Positions 1 through 12,961 of a stretch of DNA of 64,000 nucleotides are shown piece by piece. This DNA comes from Dugong dugon (lineage: Eukaryota > Chordata > Mammalia > Sirenia > Dugongidae). The stretch's first letter is position 1. Each line of letters begins with the position of its first letter. Position numbers and translations under genes: made by a program. Location of the stretch: assembly GCA_030035585.1 (NCBI GenBank), contig CM057481.1, positions 9,821,128-9,885,127 of the forward strand. Reading direction: 5' to 3'. Below the pieces are notes generated by a model that did no database searches, was not told the origin of the DNA, and saw only the letters and a program-made list of their open reading frames with translations.

Positions 1-190
1 CATTACTCCTATGTTTTGTTCTAAAAGTTTTATGTTTTTAATTCTTACATTTTAGGTCCTTGATCCATTTAGAGTAAATTTTCACTTATGGTGTGAGATA
101 TGGGTCCAGGTTCATCCTTTTACATGTGGAAATTCAGTTTTCTTCGCACCACTTATTAAAGTAGTACTTGTCGAAAATCAATTAACCATG
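1..190 (-). mobile_element. L1 ORF2 fragment, antisense
   Basis: The stretch reads as the complement of the 3' part of an L1 ORF2 (a 'tccttgatccatttagag' block followed by a 'tttacatgtggaaattcag' block). The same region recurs at about 9600-9720, also antisense. It is truncated by the window edge and decayed, with no usable reading frame. Confidence 0.65.
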
Positions 191-284
191 CACTAATGAT
201 CCATCTAACCTGTTTCCTTTTTCTGTTCTTATCACCAGCTAACATACTAGATAACTTACCTATTTATTATAATTATTGCTAGTT

Positions 285-402
285 GTCTGTCCCACCCTCA
301 CCCCTGCACCAGTGTAAGCTTCATGAGGGCAAGGATTCTAATCTGCTTTTTCTGGTGTTGAGTTACATACTCAACCAACTGCAGAATGAATGAATGAATG
401 CT
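285..402 (+). mobile_element. LINE2 (L2) 3'-end fragment
   Basis: It carries the typical L2 3' wording 'agcttcatgagggcaagg' and ends in a GAATGAATGAATG tail, which is diagnostic for L2 3' termini. It is old and strongly diverged. Confidence 0.55.
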
Positions 403-644
403 TCACCAGAGACAAAGGAATGTGGGAAGGTCCTGAATGCTTTCTCTTTTTCCAAGTCTTCCTGTCTTAATGTCACTCCTGCCATCACACAGCCTACATC
501 CTGAGACATTGTATACAAAACTTCCATGAGGTGTGTATGTCTATTGGTTTATTCATTCTCAGAATGTTTTTACATATATATTTATAAACCCATAAATATG
601 TGTGCCTGTTGATGTTTTGAATGTGAAATCATTTGTTCACCCTT

Positions 645-1270
645 TGTTGTTAATTGCCATTGAGTTGGCTTCTACTCATGGCGACCTTACGTATAGCAGA
701 ATGAAATGTTGCCTGGTCCTGCACCATCTTCATGATCATTGGTATGTTTGAGTCCATTGTTGCAGTTATGGTGTCAGTCCATCTCGTTGACAGTTTCCCT
801 TGTTTTTGTTGGCATTCTACTTTACCAAACATGATGTCCTTTTCTAGAGATTGTTTTTTCTGGTGATATGTCTAAAGTAAGCAGGTCAAAGTCTTGCCAT
901 CACTGCTTCTAAAGAATATTCTGGTTGTATTTCTTCTAAGACTAATTTGTTGATTCTTTTGGCAGTCCATGGTATATTCAGTATTCTTCACAGTACCACG
1001 ATTTGAACACATCAACATGCATATAAGGCAATTGAAAAGACCATGGCTTGAGTCAGGCACACCTTAGTCATTAGTGTGACATCTTTGCTTTTTAACACTC
1101 TAAAGAGGTCTTTTGCAGCAGATTTTCTCAATGCAATACATCATTGGATTTCTTTACTGCTGCTTCCATGGATATTGATTGTTGACCCAAGTAGAATGAA
1201 ATCGTTGACAATTTCAATTTCTTCTCCATTTATCATGATGTTGTGTATTAGTCCAGTTGGCTAGTTCTCA
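645..1270 (-). mobile_element. RTE/BovB-type LINE 3' fragment
   Basis: The complement encodes decayed C-terminal RTE reverse-transcriptase sequence. Landmarks shared with the copies at 13.6-14.1 kb, 23.8-24.7 kb and 62.1-62.5 kb are 'aagcatgatgtccttctcc'-like, 'ctaagac(t/a)aatttgttg' and 'taacactctaaagaggtc'. The left end, near 'gttgttaattgccattgag', corresponds to the RTE 3' terminus. Frames are broken by many stops. Confidence 0.75.
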
Positions 1271-2335
1271 CGTGGAAAGAACTGAAGCTTGTCTAGTTTC
1301 GTAAGGGTTTCCATAAGGAGGCTTGCTTGTCTTGGTATTTGTGACATCATGATAGGATCAGATATGAAGTTGATGTCCATCCTGTAGAAGCTATTTCCTT
1401 TATGAGTGAAGACTACTTTCCTCTTCCCTGGAGAAAAGGCTGGTGGTTGTTTAAATGCTGGATAAAGCTGAGCACTGAAATTTATCTTCGAGGTCTTAGA
1501 AGAAGAGGGAGCAGCAGAGTCTAAGAACTAGAAGTATCACACTTTTTTGGTGAGCAACCACTTCAAAATCTTCCCAATCAGCAGCTATACTTCTCTTTTA
1601 ATTTCAGGCTTTGTTAGGATTATGAAAATAAAACGTTCTGTTCTTTATTATTTGTCACAAACCTCATCGTCTTGGTGAAAAACCCCTAGTCCCTCAAAAG
1701 ACCAACAGAGAGAAATTTTTGCTGTAGAATATCACCTTTTCTTTGAAACAGATATGATGAGGGGAAAAATATTCTCTGTAGTTTGAATAGGCATGCTTTT
1801 AAATTGCTTGGAGGTGACATGTGAATCTTCGTATAAACTTGTATCTCTCTCATTTAAAAGAAAAGATGAAAGAAGGGAATTAGCCCATTAATTATTTAAA
1901 ATACTTGGTGCAACTGTTCCTATGAATTAATCCAGGCACTTGGAAGACAATTACACTCGATTTTAATAACCTTGCCAACCTTTGCCACTATGCTGCACTC
2001 CAAATACTATTGTGCTTTCGTTGACAACATTCACTATTACATTTGCATATGAAAAACAGGCATTTTCATCAGAATTACCGTAATAGCATTAAGAGATTAT
2101 TATTTTTTCCAATTTCCTTGGAAGAAAATTTACTTAGATTATTTATTACTTGACTGCTCTCCTGTCTTGCCTGTATGTTTAGGTAACTTGGGTCCATGAA
2201 AAGTATAGACTTCAGAATAAAAAGCATGATTTTATACATTAATGATTTCAAATAAAAGAGAAGTGCTATGTTTGTGCATGACTTCTTTTGAGAAAGTTAA
2301 GTCTGTGTTCTGCTTAGGAGAGATAACACTTTTTG
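1271..2335. other. intergenic DNA, nothing recognised
   Basis: AT-rich sequence with no persuasive ORF, RNA gene or repeat family that I can name. Confidence 0.4.
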
Positions 2336-2606
2336 TCCCTGTAGGTGGCCCCCTGGTGTAGCCATTAGTTGCTAATTACTTGCAAACAAATAAACAATTA
2401 ACTCCTCAAGCCGCTGGGTGGGAGAGTGTCCATTGACATGCTAAAACTTTTCTAAGACAGGATTTTAATTAGTGACGTGCTAAATCCAGCCTCCTTGTCA
2501 GCGGAGCTATAAGGTGAACCGCAGGAAGATCTAGCCCTGTACACGTGGGGCAGAGGCAGCAGAGAGGTGGGGAGAGGCTCCAGCCTGCTCTGCAGCCCAC
2601 GCGAGG
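2336..2606 (+). promoter_or_regulatory. HESX1: HESX1 proximal promoter and 5' UTR (putative)
   Basis: This is the sequence immediately 5' of the HESX1 start codon. It contains homeodomain-type core sites (TAATTA at 2373-2378, CAATTA at 2395-2400, TTAATTAG at 2465-2472), a forkhead-like 'caaacaaataaac' stretch around 2383-2395, and a TATA-like CTATAAGG at 2507-2514. The last would place a start site near 2535-2545. There is no CpG island, which fits a tissue-restricted gene. LIM-homeodomain control of Hesx1 is known; assigning these particular sites to it is inference. Confidence 0.5.
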
Positions 2607-4087
<1,481 letters not shown>

Positions 4088-4318
4088 ATAGAAAACTAAA
4101 CATATGAAATTATCTTCAATGGCAAAACATCGAGCATCGATGAAGTACCATGTGTTAAAAAGGTGATATTTCTTTTCTGCCTTTAATCTGAATATTGTCA
4201 TTCTTAACAAATATATTGTGCATAATTACTATTACAACATGCTACATATTTGGGCACTTTTAGTTTACATAAAGGCCTTTCATGTATATTTTAATAAACA
4301 TTTTCCAAAAAAAGCCGT
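4088..4318 (+). terminator. HESX1: HESX1 3' UTR with polyadenylation signal
   Basis: An AATAAA hexamer lies at 4293-4298, about 205 bp after the stop, followed by an A-rich and then a GTGTGTTCTTT-type GT-rich stretch, as expected of a mammalian poly(A) site. The exact cleavage point is not determined. Confidence 0.65.
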
Positions 4319-5465
4319 GTGTTCTTTAAGTGAGCAAATTGACTCTAGTAAATTAGTTTACTAAAACTCATGACTAAGTGACTTCATGAGTTGGATTCCA
4401 TTTATAAACTGTATCTGGAGAATAACGCAAAGGTGCAATTTGTTCCCACTTGTTTTTTTCCAAGAACATTTTGAAACATGTTTATGCTTAAATATAGAAT
4501 ATGATTTATTCATGAATCTTTCGTTTCTCTTGATTTCGGGCATGAAGCAATGAGAATTTCTTACAGTATACCAAAACAAAGCCTATGCCGGTTTCAAGTC
4601 TTTTTTTGAAAAAGCAAAGCCAGTATGTCAAAATGCAGATATAAAAACATCATATTCATACCATCAGTATTACATCGCACAAAATAATTAGGATGCAAAT
4701 AAATGCAAATTTTTAATATTTTTCTACTAGTTTTAATGTTGTACTTTCATTCATTAAAGTGGTAATGATCATCTGGCCTGCATCTGTTTTCAATTGAATG
4801 ATTTGCAGTCTACTGTATATTTTGTTACAAGTATTACCTTGACTGAAAAGGTAGGATAACTGACCTGCCTTTTGTATGTGCTCCGACATAGTCACTGGAA
4901 ATAATCATGGCACTGTCTGTGGAACAAAAACTATGTGTTTGCTTGGCATTTACCATTTTCCCATTGTATCTGCCAATTAAATATGTGAATAGGAAAAGAT
5001 GCATGACAAGACAGGAGTCCTCTCCGCTGGAAATCCGGTCATCTGTTTTCTAGTTGACAGAAGGCCTAAGTGGGTGTCGTTCTGCAGTGTCAGCTTGAGA
5101 ACTCTGACTTTGTCTACTGGCAGCCGTATTTCAGTTTTGTTCTGTAGAATGGAATTCTACCTTGCTTGCTTTTTCTTTCTTTCCTATTCCTGTGTCCTTC
5201 CTTTCTCTCCCAGTGATGACCCGAGTTGAAGGTTCTCACTTAATTATTGAGTCTGTACTCACTGTTTATTTTTCTGTAGGATTTTTTTTAAGCAGGAAAG
5301 ACTGGAGGGAGGTAGCACATGATCTGAGGAAAAGCAGCATGCCATGACTCAGATTTTAGAGCTTTGAAAAGTCATTTACTGAGTGCACATTCGGGAGAGC
5401 AAGCTCTGTGTGCCAACAACTGGTCAGCCATAACCTGCTCTTATTTTGTTTCACTGTTGCTGAGA
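4319..5465. other. intergenic DNA, nothing recognised
   Basis: No coding exon, SINE or LINE that I can name. The short ORFs here show no family resemblance. Confidence 0.4.
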
Positions 5466-5471
5466 CAGGAA

Positions 5472-5640
5472 CCCTGCTGGTACAGTGGTTAAAGCATTCA
5501 GCTGCTAACCGAAAGACGTGGCAGTATGCTTCCCTAAGGATTACAGCCTTGGAAACCTTATAGGGCAGTTCTACTGTGTCCGCTAGGGTCACTATGAGTT
5601 GGAATCAACTCAGTGACCACCGGTTTGGCTGGTTTTGGAG
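5472..5640 (+). mobile_element. AfroSINE, sense, long variant
   Basis: It begins 'ggaaccctgctggtacagtgg' (degenerate tRNA-like A-box region), has 'agctgctaaccgaaag', a central 'ggattacagccttgg' segment, and ends 'gagttggaatcaactcag' followed by a T/G-rich tail. The central segment places it with the copies at 32136 and 55088. Confidence 0.85.
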
Positions 5641-5795
5641 GTGCTGAGATGGAGGAGGAAGATAAGGAAAAGCAGGACAGGAGCAGGAAGAGTAGAGACG
5701 TTAAATTAGTCAAGACTTATCCACCGGAGCTTTCTTTGCTTTCCATTTTGCTCCTAAGAAGCTGGAAGTCACCAGGAGGAGGCTTCAGGAGATAA

Positions 5796-5949
5796 CCCGT
5801 TGCCATCCAGTCGATCCTGACTCATAGCAACCCTACAGGACAGAGTACAACTGCCCTATAGGGTTTCCAAGGAGCAGCTGGTGGATTCAAACTGCCAACC
5901 TTTTTGGGTAGCAGCCATAGCTCTTAACCACTGCACCTCCAGGGCTCCG
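5796..5949 (-). mobile_element. AfroSINE, antisense
   Basis: It reads from 'cccgttgccatccagtcgat' (3' end of the element) to 'ccactgcacctccagggctcc' (5' tRNA-like end), with the core 'tagggtttccaaggagcag'. It is near full length for the short variant. Confidence 0.9.
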
Positions 5950-6140
5950 TCAGGAGGATAGGAGGGGAAAATGTCACATGATGAATAACCTTTTATTTTA
6001 ATCCGAAAAGTAAGATTTATGTCCTGTAAACAATTCAAGCTGAATAGAAGAAAACTAAACTCTCCCTCCAATCTCATCCTTCAGAGATAATCATCATGGC
6101 CATTTTTTAAGATCTTTTTTGTATTTATAAAAACATATAG

Positions 6141-6235
6141 AGGAGCCCTGGTGGCACGGTGGTTTTAAGAGCTCAGCTGCTAACTGAAAGGGTGGCGTTT
6201 CTAACCCACCAGCAGCCCCACGGGAGAAAGATACG
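6141..6235 (+). mobile_element. AfroSINE, sense, 3'-truncated
   Basis: The 5' end 'ggagccctggtggcacggtgg' and 'ctgctaactgaaagg' are clear. Homology ends after 'cgggagaaagata', so the 3' half is missing or diverged. Confidence 0.8.
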
Positions 6236-6359
6236 TATATACTCGCACATGTATACACCTGCCCGTGTATTTGCTGTTTTGCTGTTATTTTCAGAAATAG
6301 GGTCCCACTTGACATTCTTTTCTACATCTTCCAATGTCTTGACCTATGTTTAGTTTAGA

Positions 6360-6920
6360 AAAAGATTTCACGTTTGCAAATAACAAGAAACTATTTCATG
6401 ATATTAATATTTAAGCGTTTTTGAAGTAGTACTTTTCACAAATGGAGATTTTTAAAGAGTATCATAGTTTATGTGTAGTTTATCTAGAATTAAACAACCT
6501 AACCCCCAAATCTCTGAGGAATGTGAGGAGTCGGTGTTAAATTATAGAATCAAAAGGGAAAAAAAGAAAGTAACAACACTGTAAATATAACTGATAGTAT
6601 ACCTTCTATTGATTTTTTAAAATTAAACAGTTCACACCTATAAAAAGTCTGGTGAGGAAAGAGATACAGTAACTCTAGAGTATCGTTACCTTGGTATTTT
6701 CCAATGGTAGTTTAATATAACTGACACATGTAGTCCTAAAATTTAATTTAATTTATAATAGAAATAAATAGCATTTATAACTAAGGCTATGTATTTATAA
6801 CTGAAATAATTTATAATAGGAATAATATACTTATAGCTGAAACATTTAGAAGTCAAAAAATTAAAATAATATTAGAATTTATAATATTAGAGAAATAACT
6901 ATGAATGTATATACATACAA
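6360..6920. other. AT-rich intergenic DNA
   Basis: Very AT-rich sequence with repeated 'ataatttataa'-like words. Nothing coding and no named repeat recognised. Confidence 0.4.
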
Positions 6921-7072
6921 AGTGCTTAAGAGCTCGGCTGCTAACCAAATGGTTGGCAGTCCGAACCCACCAGCCAGCTGCTCCTTGGAAACCCTATGGG
7001 GCAGTTCTGCTCTGTCTTGTAGGGTCACTGTGAGTCGGAATCGACTCGATGGCAGTGGGTAACAGGTTTGTT
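6921..7072 (+). mobile_element. AfroSINE, sense, 5'-truncated
   Basis: It begins within the tRNA-like part ('cttaagagctcggctgctaa') and continues through 'ccttggaaaccctatggggc' to 'gagtcggaatcgactcgatgg' and a G/T-rich tail. Confidence 0.88.
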
Positions 7073-7479
7073 TATACTTTCAGATACTAATAACAGAATA
7101 TTAATTCTATTATAACTTTGTGAAACAAGTTGATAATATATAATATACAGGAAGCAAGATAATAAACAAGATTACTAGTATATTTCCCTAAAGTGATTTT
7201 AAAAATCTGAAAGGTAATTGCTGAGCTTGTTAAAAGAAATAATGAATTTCTAACTTTTTTGGTATTATGCTGGATAACAATTTGGAAAGAATATAATAAT
7301 ATTCACGGAAAAAAACTGGACTTTAACTCTGAGGAAAAATCAAGCAAGATAGAAATGAAGACCCAAGATAGAATTATCTTTCCCTCAAAACACTCAGGCT
7401 CTAATCCACAGCTTATCTCTGCCCCTGGTAATTCCAGGCCTTTGTCTCCATTAATGCCCAGGACAAGGTGAACAGTAGT

Positions 7480-7910
7480 AGCAAATCAAACTAATGCAGT
7501 CAGGCTAATACCTGGAGCGTCTCTATTATCTGACGATTGCCTAAATAAGGTTATTTGGTCTCCTGTAATGGCGTTTGTCTCTTGTGAAGCCAGCCAGACA
7601 AAGCCTGTCACTAAAGAGCGCTGGTAGAAACAATGGCTGTGTGTGCTGGTGGTCAGCTTTTGAGTTAATCAGTGTCAATAGCTGATTTCACCCCTGCATC
7701 TTATCGCACATCATACAAATGGCATAAATCTCCCATTACCAAACAGGCGCACAGCATCCGCCTGGGCCTCTTGCCGACCTCTAAAGGCAGGGAGCTGTGT
7801 GCTAGTCTCTTTACTTAATGTGCAAGTGGAACCCAAATCACAGTATGACAGTGACTTGCTGTCTCCCTTTCACTGAGCCCCACGTGAATAAAGCCCTGTA
7901 CTAATAAAGT
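7480..7910. promoter_or_regulatory. repeat-free block, candidate conserved non-coding element
   Basis: In a repeat-dense region this stretch has mixed composition and no recognisable transposon. It contains SOX-like (aACAATGGc at about 7631-7638) and other developmental-type motif cores. It lies about 3.4 kb 3' of HESX1. Regulatory function is purely inferred; conservation was not measured. Confidence 0.25.
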
Positions 7911-8344
7911 TTCCATGTGCCTGTGTTAAATACAATGCCCGTTTGGACTGTGTTTCCCTGCTGGGGCACCAGTCCATAGCAGCTGAGGCAGCCCACCCCT
8001 TCCCATTTTCTTCTTTCTTGTTTTCTTATTTCTACCATTTTCCTCTTTTCCTGCTAATGCCTTGGCAAGCCTGTTGGTGTCAACAAGCATTGCTGAACCT
8101 CCAGACTAAAAAATGTACTGCTTACTTCAGTCAAGTATAGACTCTCCAATGTTTAGGAACTTAGCATCTCTTCTCTTCCTCTAGGCCTCCAAGGATGGCC
8201 TAGAGGGCATCTTGTGTAATTACATCTCATGACAGGATAATTTCAGTGAAATGTATGACATCATATTTATGTTCTACTTAGCACATTATAAGCTTACAAA
8301 GAACCAGTCACCTATTCTATCTGATGTTGGTCAAGCAAAGCCAC
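7911..8344. other. intergenic DNA, nothing recognised
   Basis: Pyrimidine-rich patch near 8000-8060. No gene or named repeat identified. Confidence 0.35.
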
Positions 8345-9720
8345 AATGTGTCATTTTTTTTTATTGTTTTACTGTGGTAAATGTATCTATAACAAAACAT
8401 TTTCCAATTCAACGTTTTTTACAGGTACAATTCAGTGACATTAATTATGTCCATCATGCTGTACAACAGTCACCACTATCCATTTCCAAATTATTTTATC
8501 ACCATGAACAGAAAATCACAGTCCCCTAAGGAATAACTCCTCCTTTTCCCCTCCATCCTATACTTGGTAACCATTAATAAACTTTGATCTCTATACATTT
8601 GCCTATTTTAGATATTTCATATAAGTGGGATCATACAATATTTGTCCTTTTATAACTGACTTCTATTACTCAACATAATGTTTTCAGCTTCATCCATGTT
8701 GTAGCATGTATCAGAACTTCATTTCTCTTTATGACTAGATAATATTCCATTGTATATATGTACCACATTTTGGCTATTGTGAGTGGTAATACAGTGCACA
8801 CTGGTGTACAAGTTTCTGTTTGCGTTTCTGCTTTCAATTCTTTCTGGGTATACACCTAGGATTTGGTATTGCTGGATCATGTGGTAATTATATGTTTAAC
8901 TTTTTGAGGAACCACCAAACTGTCTTCCACAATGGTGATACCATTTTACATTCTCACCAGCCATGGGTGAGGATTCAGTTTCTCCACATTCTCATCAACA
9001 CTTGTTGTTTTCCCTTTTTTTGATCATAGCCATCCTAGTGGGGGTGAAGTGGTAGCTAAGTGTGGTTTTGATTTGCATCCTCCTGGAGCCCTGGTGGTGC
9101 AGTGGTTAAGAGCTCAGCTGCTAACCAAAAGGTCAGCAGTTCGAATCCATCATCTGCTTCTAGGAAACCCTATGGGGCAGTTCTACTCTGTCCTGGAGGG
9201 TTGCTATGAGTCGGAATCAACTCGATGGCAACGAGTTTGGTTTTGGTTTTTAATGACTTATGGTGTTGAGCATCTTTTCATGTGCTGGTTGGCCATTTGT
9301 ATATCTTCTTTAGTGAAGTGCCTATTCAGGTCTTTTGCCCGTTTTTTGATTGGGTTGTTTGTCTTTTTGTTGTTGGCTTGTAGAAATTCTTATATTTATT
9401 TTGACTATTAAAACTTGTTCCCAACATTTTTCTCATGAAGTCCTTTAATGCACAAAAGTTTTAAATTTTGGTGAAGTCCAATCTATCTATTTTATGTTTT
9501 GCTTCTTGTGCTTTTGGTGTCATATCTAAGAATGTATTATTATAAACTAGGTCCTGAAGCATTACCCCTGTGTTTTCTTCTAAGAGTTGTTTGCTTTTAG
9601 ATCTCACATTTAGGTCTTTGATCTATTTGTAGTTAATTTTTGCATATGGTATGAAGTATGCGTTCAGCTCCATTCTTTTGCATGTAGAAGTCCATTTGTT
9701 CTATCACCACCGTGAAGGAG
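8345..9720 (-). mobile_element. old L1 3' UTR plus ORF2 C-terminus, antisense
   Basis: From low to high coordinate it reads as L1 3' UTR ('ggtaaccattaataaac'), then the ORF2 C-terminal region ('catgttgtagcatgtatcag', 'attgctggatcatgtgg') and further upstream ORF2 sequence to about 9720. The complement at 8670-8855 still encodes a recognisable ORF2 C-terminal piece (YIYTMEYYLVIKRNEV). It is interrupted by an AfroSINE at 9084-9250. Confidence 0.85.
9084..9250 (+). mobile_element. AfroSINE, sense, nested in L1
   Basis: A nearly intact copy: 'ggagccctggtggtgcagtgg', B-box-like 'cagcagttcgaatccatc', 'cctatggggcagttctactc', 'gagtcggaatcaactcgatg' and a tail of GGTTTTGGTTTTT. L1 sequence resumes at 'taatgacttatggtg'. 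Confidence 0.93.
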
Positions 9721-9722
9721 AC

Positions 9723-10480
9723 TGCAGTGCAGTGAATTACTTCATGTGGTCCTTCTAGCCATGGTCTTTGTGACTCACACACAGTGATTGGGTGGGACTA
9801 TGCAAATAAGTTATATGGAACCTGTGAGGGTTGGTGTTGTATGTCAACTTGGCTAGGCCATGATTCCCAGTATTGTGTGGTTGTCCTCCATTTTATGTAT
9901 TGTGGATCCTGACCTCTACATGTTGATGAGGCAGGATTGGTGTAGGGTATGTCTTGGCTCACAACCTTGCAGGAGGGTGTGACTCAAGTCCCACCCTTAC
10001 TCAAGTTACACCCTTCCTGGGATGTGGCCTGCACTAAGGTATATGTGTGAATGCCCTGGTGGGGCTCTCTCTCTCTGCATCTGGATCCCGCATCTAGTTG
10101 GTGATCATGTAACCTCTGGTTCTGACCTCTTGAGCCAGAGGCCTTCTGTCTGACCTGCCAATTCTGGGATTCATTGGCGTCCACAGCCCTGTGGGCTGGC
10201 GGCCTGTCATCTGACCTGATTCACCAGCTTCCAGAGCATTATAAGACAGCAGTCTGTGGTCTGAACTGCCGATTTGGGTTCACCAGTCCCTGCAGCCACA
10301 TGGATCAGGAGAAGCCTACGCCTGACCCGTGGATTTGCAACTTGCCAGCCTCCACATCCACGTGAACCATTTCCTTGATACAGTTCATGAGTTCTCTGAG
10401 ACGTTTCAGCAAATTACGGAACCCAGAGACGGGAGGGCTACTGAGAGGAGGGGAAGTAGTTGATGTTTGAGATGATGGAG
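9723..10480 (+). mobile_element. LTR of an ERVL/MaLR-like retrovirus (probable)
   Basis: It contains 'tatgtcaacttggctaggcc', 'attcccagtattgtgtgg' and 'tgaaccatttccttgatac', wording shared with the LTRs at 13128-13611 and 28675-29153. The outer limits are unclear: sequence on both sides (from 9723 and to about 10480) looks LTR-like but no target-site duplication was found. Confidence 0.55.
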
Positions 10481-10787
10481 TGGTACAGCAATTTGGAAAA
10501 GTTGGACATTTGGGACATCTTTAACCTCCGCCTCATAGAAGCAGGCTTTTTGCTGATCCTTATAAAAGAAATTATTCATTTAGAGACTATTCTTTCCCCA
10601 TTGAATGGATTTAACACCCTAATAGAAAATTAGTCAATAGATGTAGGGGTTTATTTTCTACACTCTCTGTTCCATTAGTGTGTAACAATGTTTCATTTTT
10701 ATATGGCATAATCCTGATTTACTGAATACTTATGCATTTATGTTGAGTCACACAATGCTCTTTCAGTCAAAAAGTACTCACTGGAGG

Positions 10788-11035
10788 CAGCCTAACAATG
10801 TGGTCAAGAGCTTGGGCTAGAGTTTTATCACTTCAGTTCAAAACCCATCTAAATCTTAGTAGCTATTTGGTTTCGAGCCAGTTACTCATCCTCTCTGAGC
10901 CTTAGTGTTCTCATCTGTAAAATGGGGATAACTGTACTTCATAGAGTTATCGGGGGAGTTAAATGAGGTTGTAAAAGACATAAATAGTGCCTGGAACATA
11001 GAAAACAGTAAATGTTAGCTCTTATTATGATAATA
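10788..11035 (+). mobile_element. MIR SINE
   Basis: Characteristic order: 'gtggtcaagagcttgggc', then 'cctctctgagcctta', 'tcatctgtaaaatgggg' and 'gtgcctggaacatag' near the end. This is the ancient mammalian-wide SINE. A further MIR/L2-like tail lies at 11100-11150. Confidence 0.8.
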
Positions 11036-11239
11036 TGCTAGAGATAATGTGCTAGGAAATATAGAAGAATTAAATGAAATTGTCTAGAACAGTGTTTTCA
11101 TGCCTGGAACAGTGCTGGGCACATAGTGAGCCCTCAACCAAGAGCTGTGGAAAGAATGAAAACAGCTCTTAGTCTGTAGGAGCTCACCACATGGTGGAGA
11201 GAACAGACTAAAACACAAATGCAGTGTAAGTGTCTCTGT

Positions 11240-11600
11240 CCTCATTCAGTTAGTCAACAAGTATTTATTCAGTGTCTGCTCTGAGCCAGTCACTATGCAA
11301 GGTTCTGGGGATTGAGTGGTGAGCAAATCAAACAAGGTCCTTGCTGTTTGGGGACTTACTATACTCCATTGCTTCAGAAACCCTGGTGGCGTAGTGGTTA
11401 AGAGCTACAGCTGCAAGCCAAAAGATCAGCAGTTCATATCTACCAGGCACTCCTTGGAAACCCAGTGGGGCAGTTCTACTCTGACCTGTAGGATCGCTAT
11501 GAGTCAGAATCTACTTGATGGCAACCAGTTTGGGTTTTTTTGGTTTTTATACTCCATTGCCTAGCACAGTTACAGCAGATAGTCCACCCACAATAGTTAT
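11240..11600 (+). mobile_element. L2-like 3' fragment split by a SINE
   Basis: 'caagtatttattcagtgtct' and 'aggttctggggattgagtgg' match the general L2 3' region. It is interrupted by the AfroSINE at 11373-11547, and host sequence resumes after the duplication. Confidence 0.5.
11373..11547 (+). mobile_element. AfroSINE with 13-bp target-site duplication
   Basis: Flanked by perfect direct repeats TATACTCCATTGC at 11360-11372 and 11548-11560. The element runs from 'ttcagaaaccctggtggcg' to a tail of the form GGGTTTTTTTGGTTTT. Because the duplication fixes both ends, this copy shows that the native 3' tail is T/G-rich. Confidence 0.95.
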
Positions 11601-12777
11601 TGAATGCATAATGAAACAGGTAGAAAATGATACAGGGAAATATGTAATTAAGGACTAAATTAATGTATGTAGATGGTCAGGACTGCTGCGGGCTGCAGGA
11701 GGAAGGGGTCACAAAGGTGTGTAAAGACCAACTCGCAACTTGTTAGTTCTACACGGATGGGCCTAGGAAGCAGTTAAGGCTTAATTTAGGCAGGTGCTGA
11801 GTGTTGGTGGAAGGGCATTCCAGATGAGGGAACAACATGTGAGAAGGCTTAGAAGCTGGACAGCAAGAACAGAGACCTCTCAAGGGTAGTGGGTGTTCAT
11901 TAGCAGGGCTGACTCAAGGGCATGCAACTTGTGCAGTTACACAGTGCCCTGTACCCAGAAGAGCCCCACGCTTGGTTTAGTGTTCTGCTGCCGCCATCTT
12001 GAAATTCTTATACCAATTTTTACAACAAGGGGCCCTGCCTTTTCATTTTTCACTGGGACCCACAAATTATGTAACTGGTCCTGGGGGTGGGTCAAAATGC
12101 TTCATAAAACACTGAAAAAAGGCCAAGGAACTAAAATTTGACATGGTAGGAAATAGTGAGCAAGAGAGAGTTCTCAAACTAGGGTTACAGCTTGGTTTAG
12201 GAAGACAGAGGCAGGATGCAGTGAGAAGTGAATAAAACCAGTCAGTCAGAAAGGAAGGGTGAGGATTACAGAGAGACAGTCAGAAGAGAAAATCAGCAGG
12301 CTTTGCAAAGTAAGTATGTGGGGAAAGGAGAGGACAGTGAATCAGAAGTGACTGCAAGCTTTGAGACATTTGAAGATTCCTAAATATGCAAGAACTGGAC
12401 ATGATTAGCCCTGCAGCTTACACACTCAGGTGGAGGCTTTACTTACCTGCGTTTATTTCTTTTATCTCTGATGGTGTCATGAGAAAAAAAAAAAAATTCT
12501 CAGCAATTTGCAAATAATAATTTTACAAGTAATAATAAGCCTCGCAAGTAACAACAATTCCCATGCTAACAGATTTTGTTCATGGTCTACACTTCAATTG
12601 TGACATAGTTTCCCCACTTTGCTCTAGCTTTCAAATAGGATGCCCAAGGATAAAAACATTTGAAAATTGCCATACTAGGAGATGGACGTTACAGAAAATT
12701 GTTATAACTATTTTAACAGCTAGAAACTTTCTGCAAAATTAAATGTGATCCAAAGATAATTATTGTGTGTGTCAGAT
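11601..12777. other. intergenic DNA, nothing firmly recognised
   Basis: Mixed sequence with a short A-run near 12484-12496. Parts may be very old repeats. No gene is seen. Confidence 0.35.
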
Positions 12778-12788
12778 ATAATAGGCAT

Positions 12789-12952
12789 ACATACACACAC
12801 AGCCATTGCTATCAAGTCGATTCTGACTCATAGTGACACTATAGGACAGGGTAGAACTGTCCCATAGGGTTTCCAAGGAGTGTCTAGTAGATTCAAACTG
12901 ATGATGTTTTGGTTAGCAACTAAGCTCTTAACCACTGTGCCACCAGGGCTCC
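12789..12952 (-). mobile_element. AfroSINE with 11-bp target-site duplication
   Basis: An antisense copy between direct repeats ATAATAGGCAT at 12778-12788 and 12953-12963. The 3' tail abuts an 'acatacacacacag' stretch; the 5' end is 'ccactgtgccaccagggctcc'. Confidence 0.93.
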
Positions 12953-12961
12953 ATAATAGGC

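Noticed and set aside
5613-5795. Small ORFs starting in SINE tails
   Set aside because: Chance frames over a SINE end and adjoining purine-rich DNA.
9084-9180. tRNA gene prediction at SINE 5' ends
   Set aside because: The A- and B-box-like sequences are those of a tRNA-derived SINE repeated many times in the window; no cloverleaf with a proper acceptor stem is seen.
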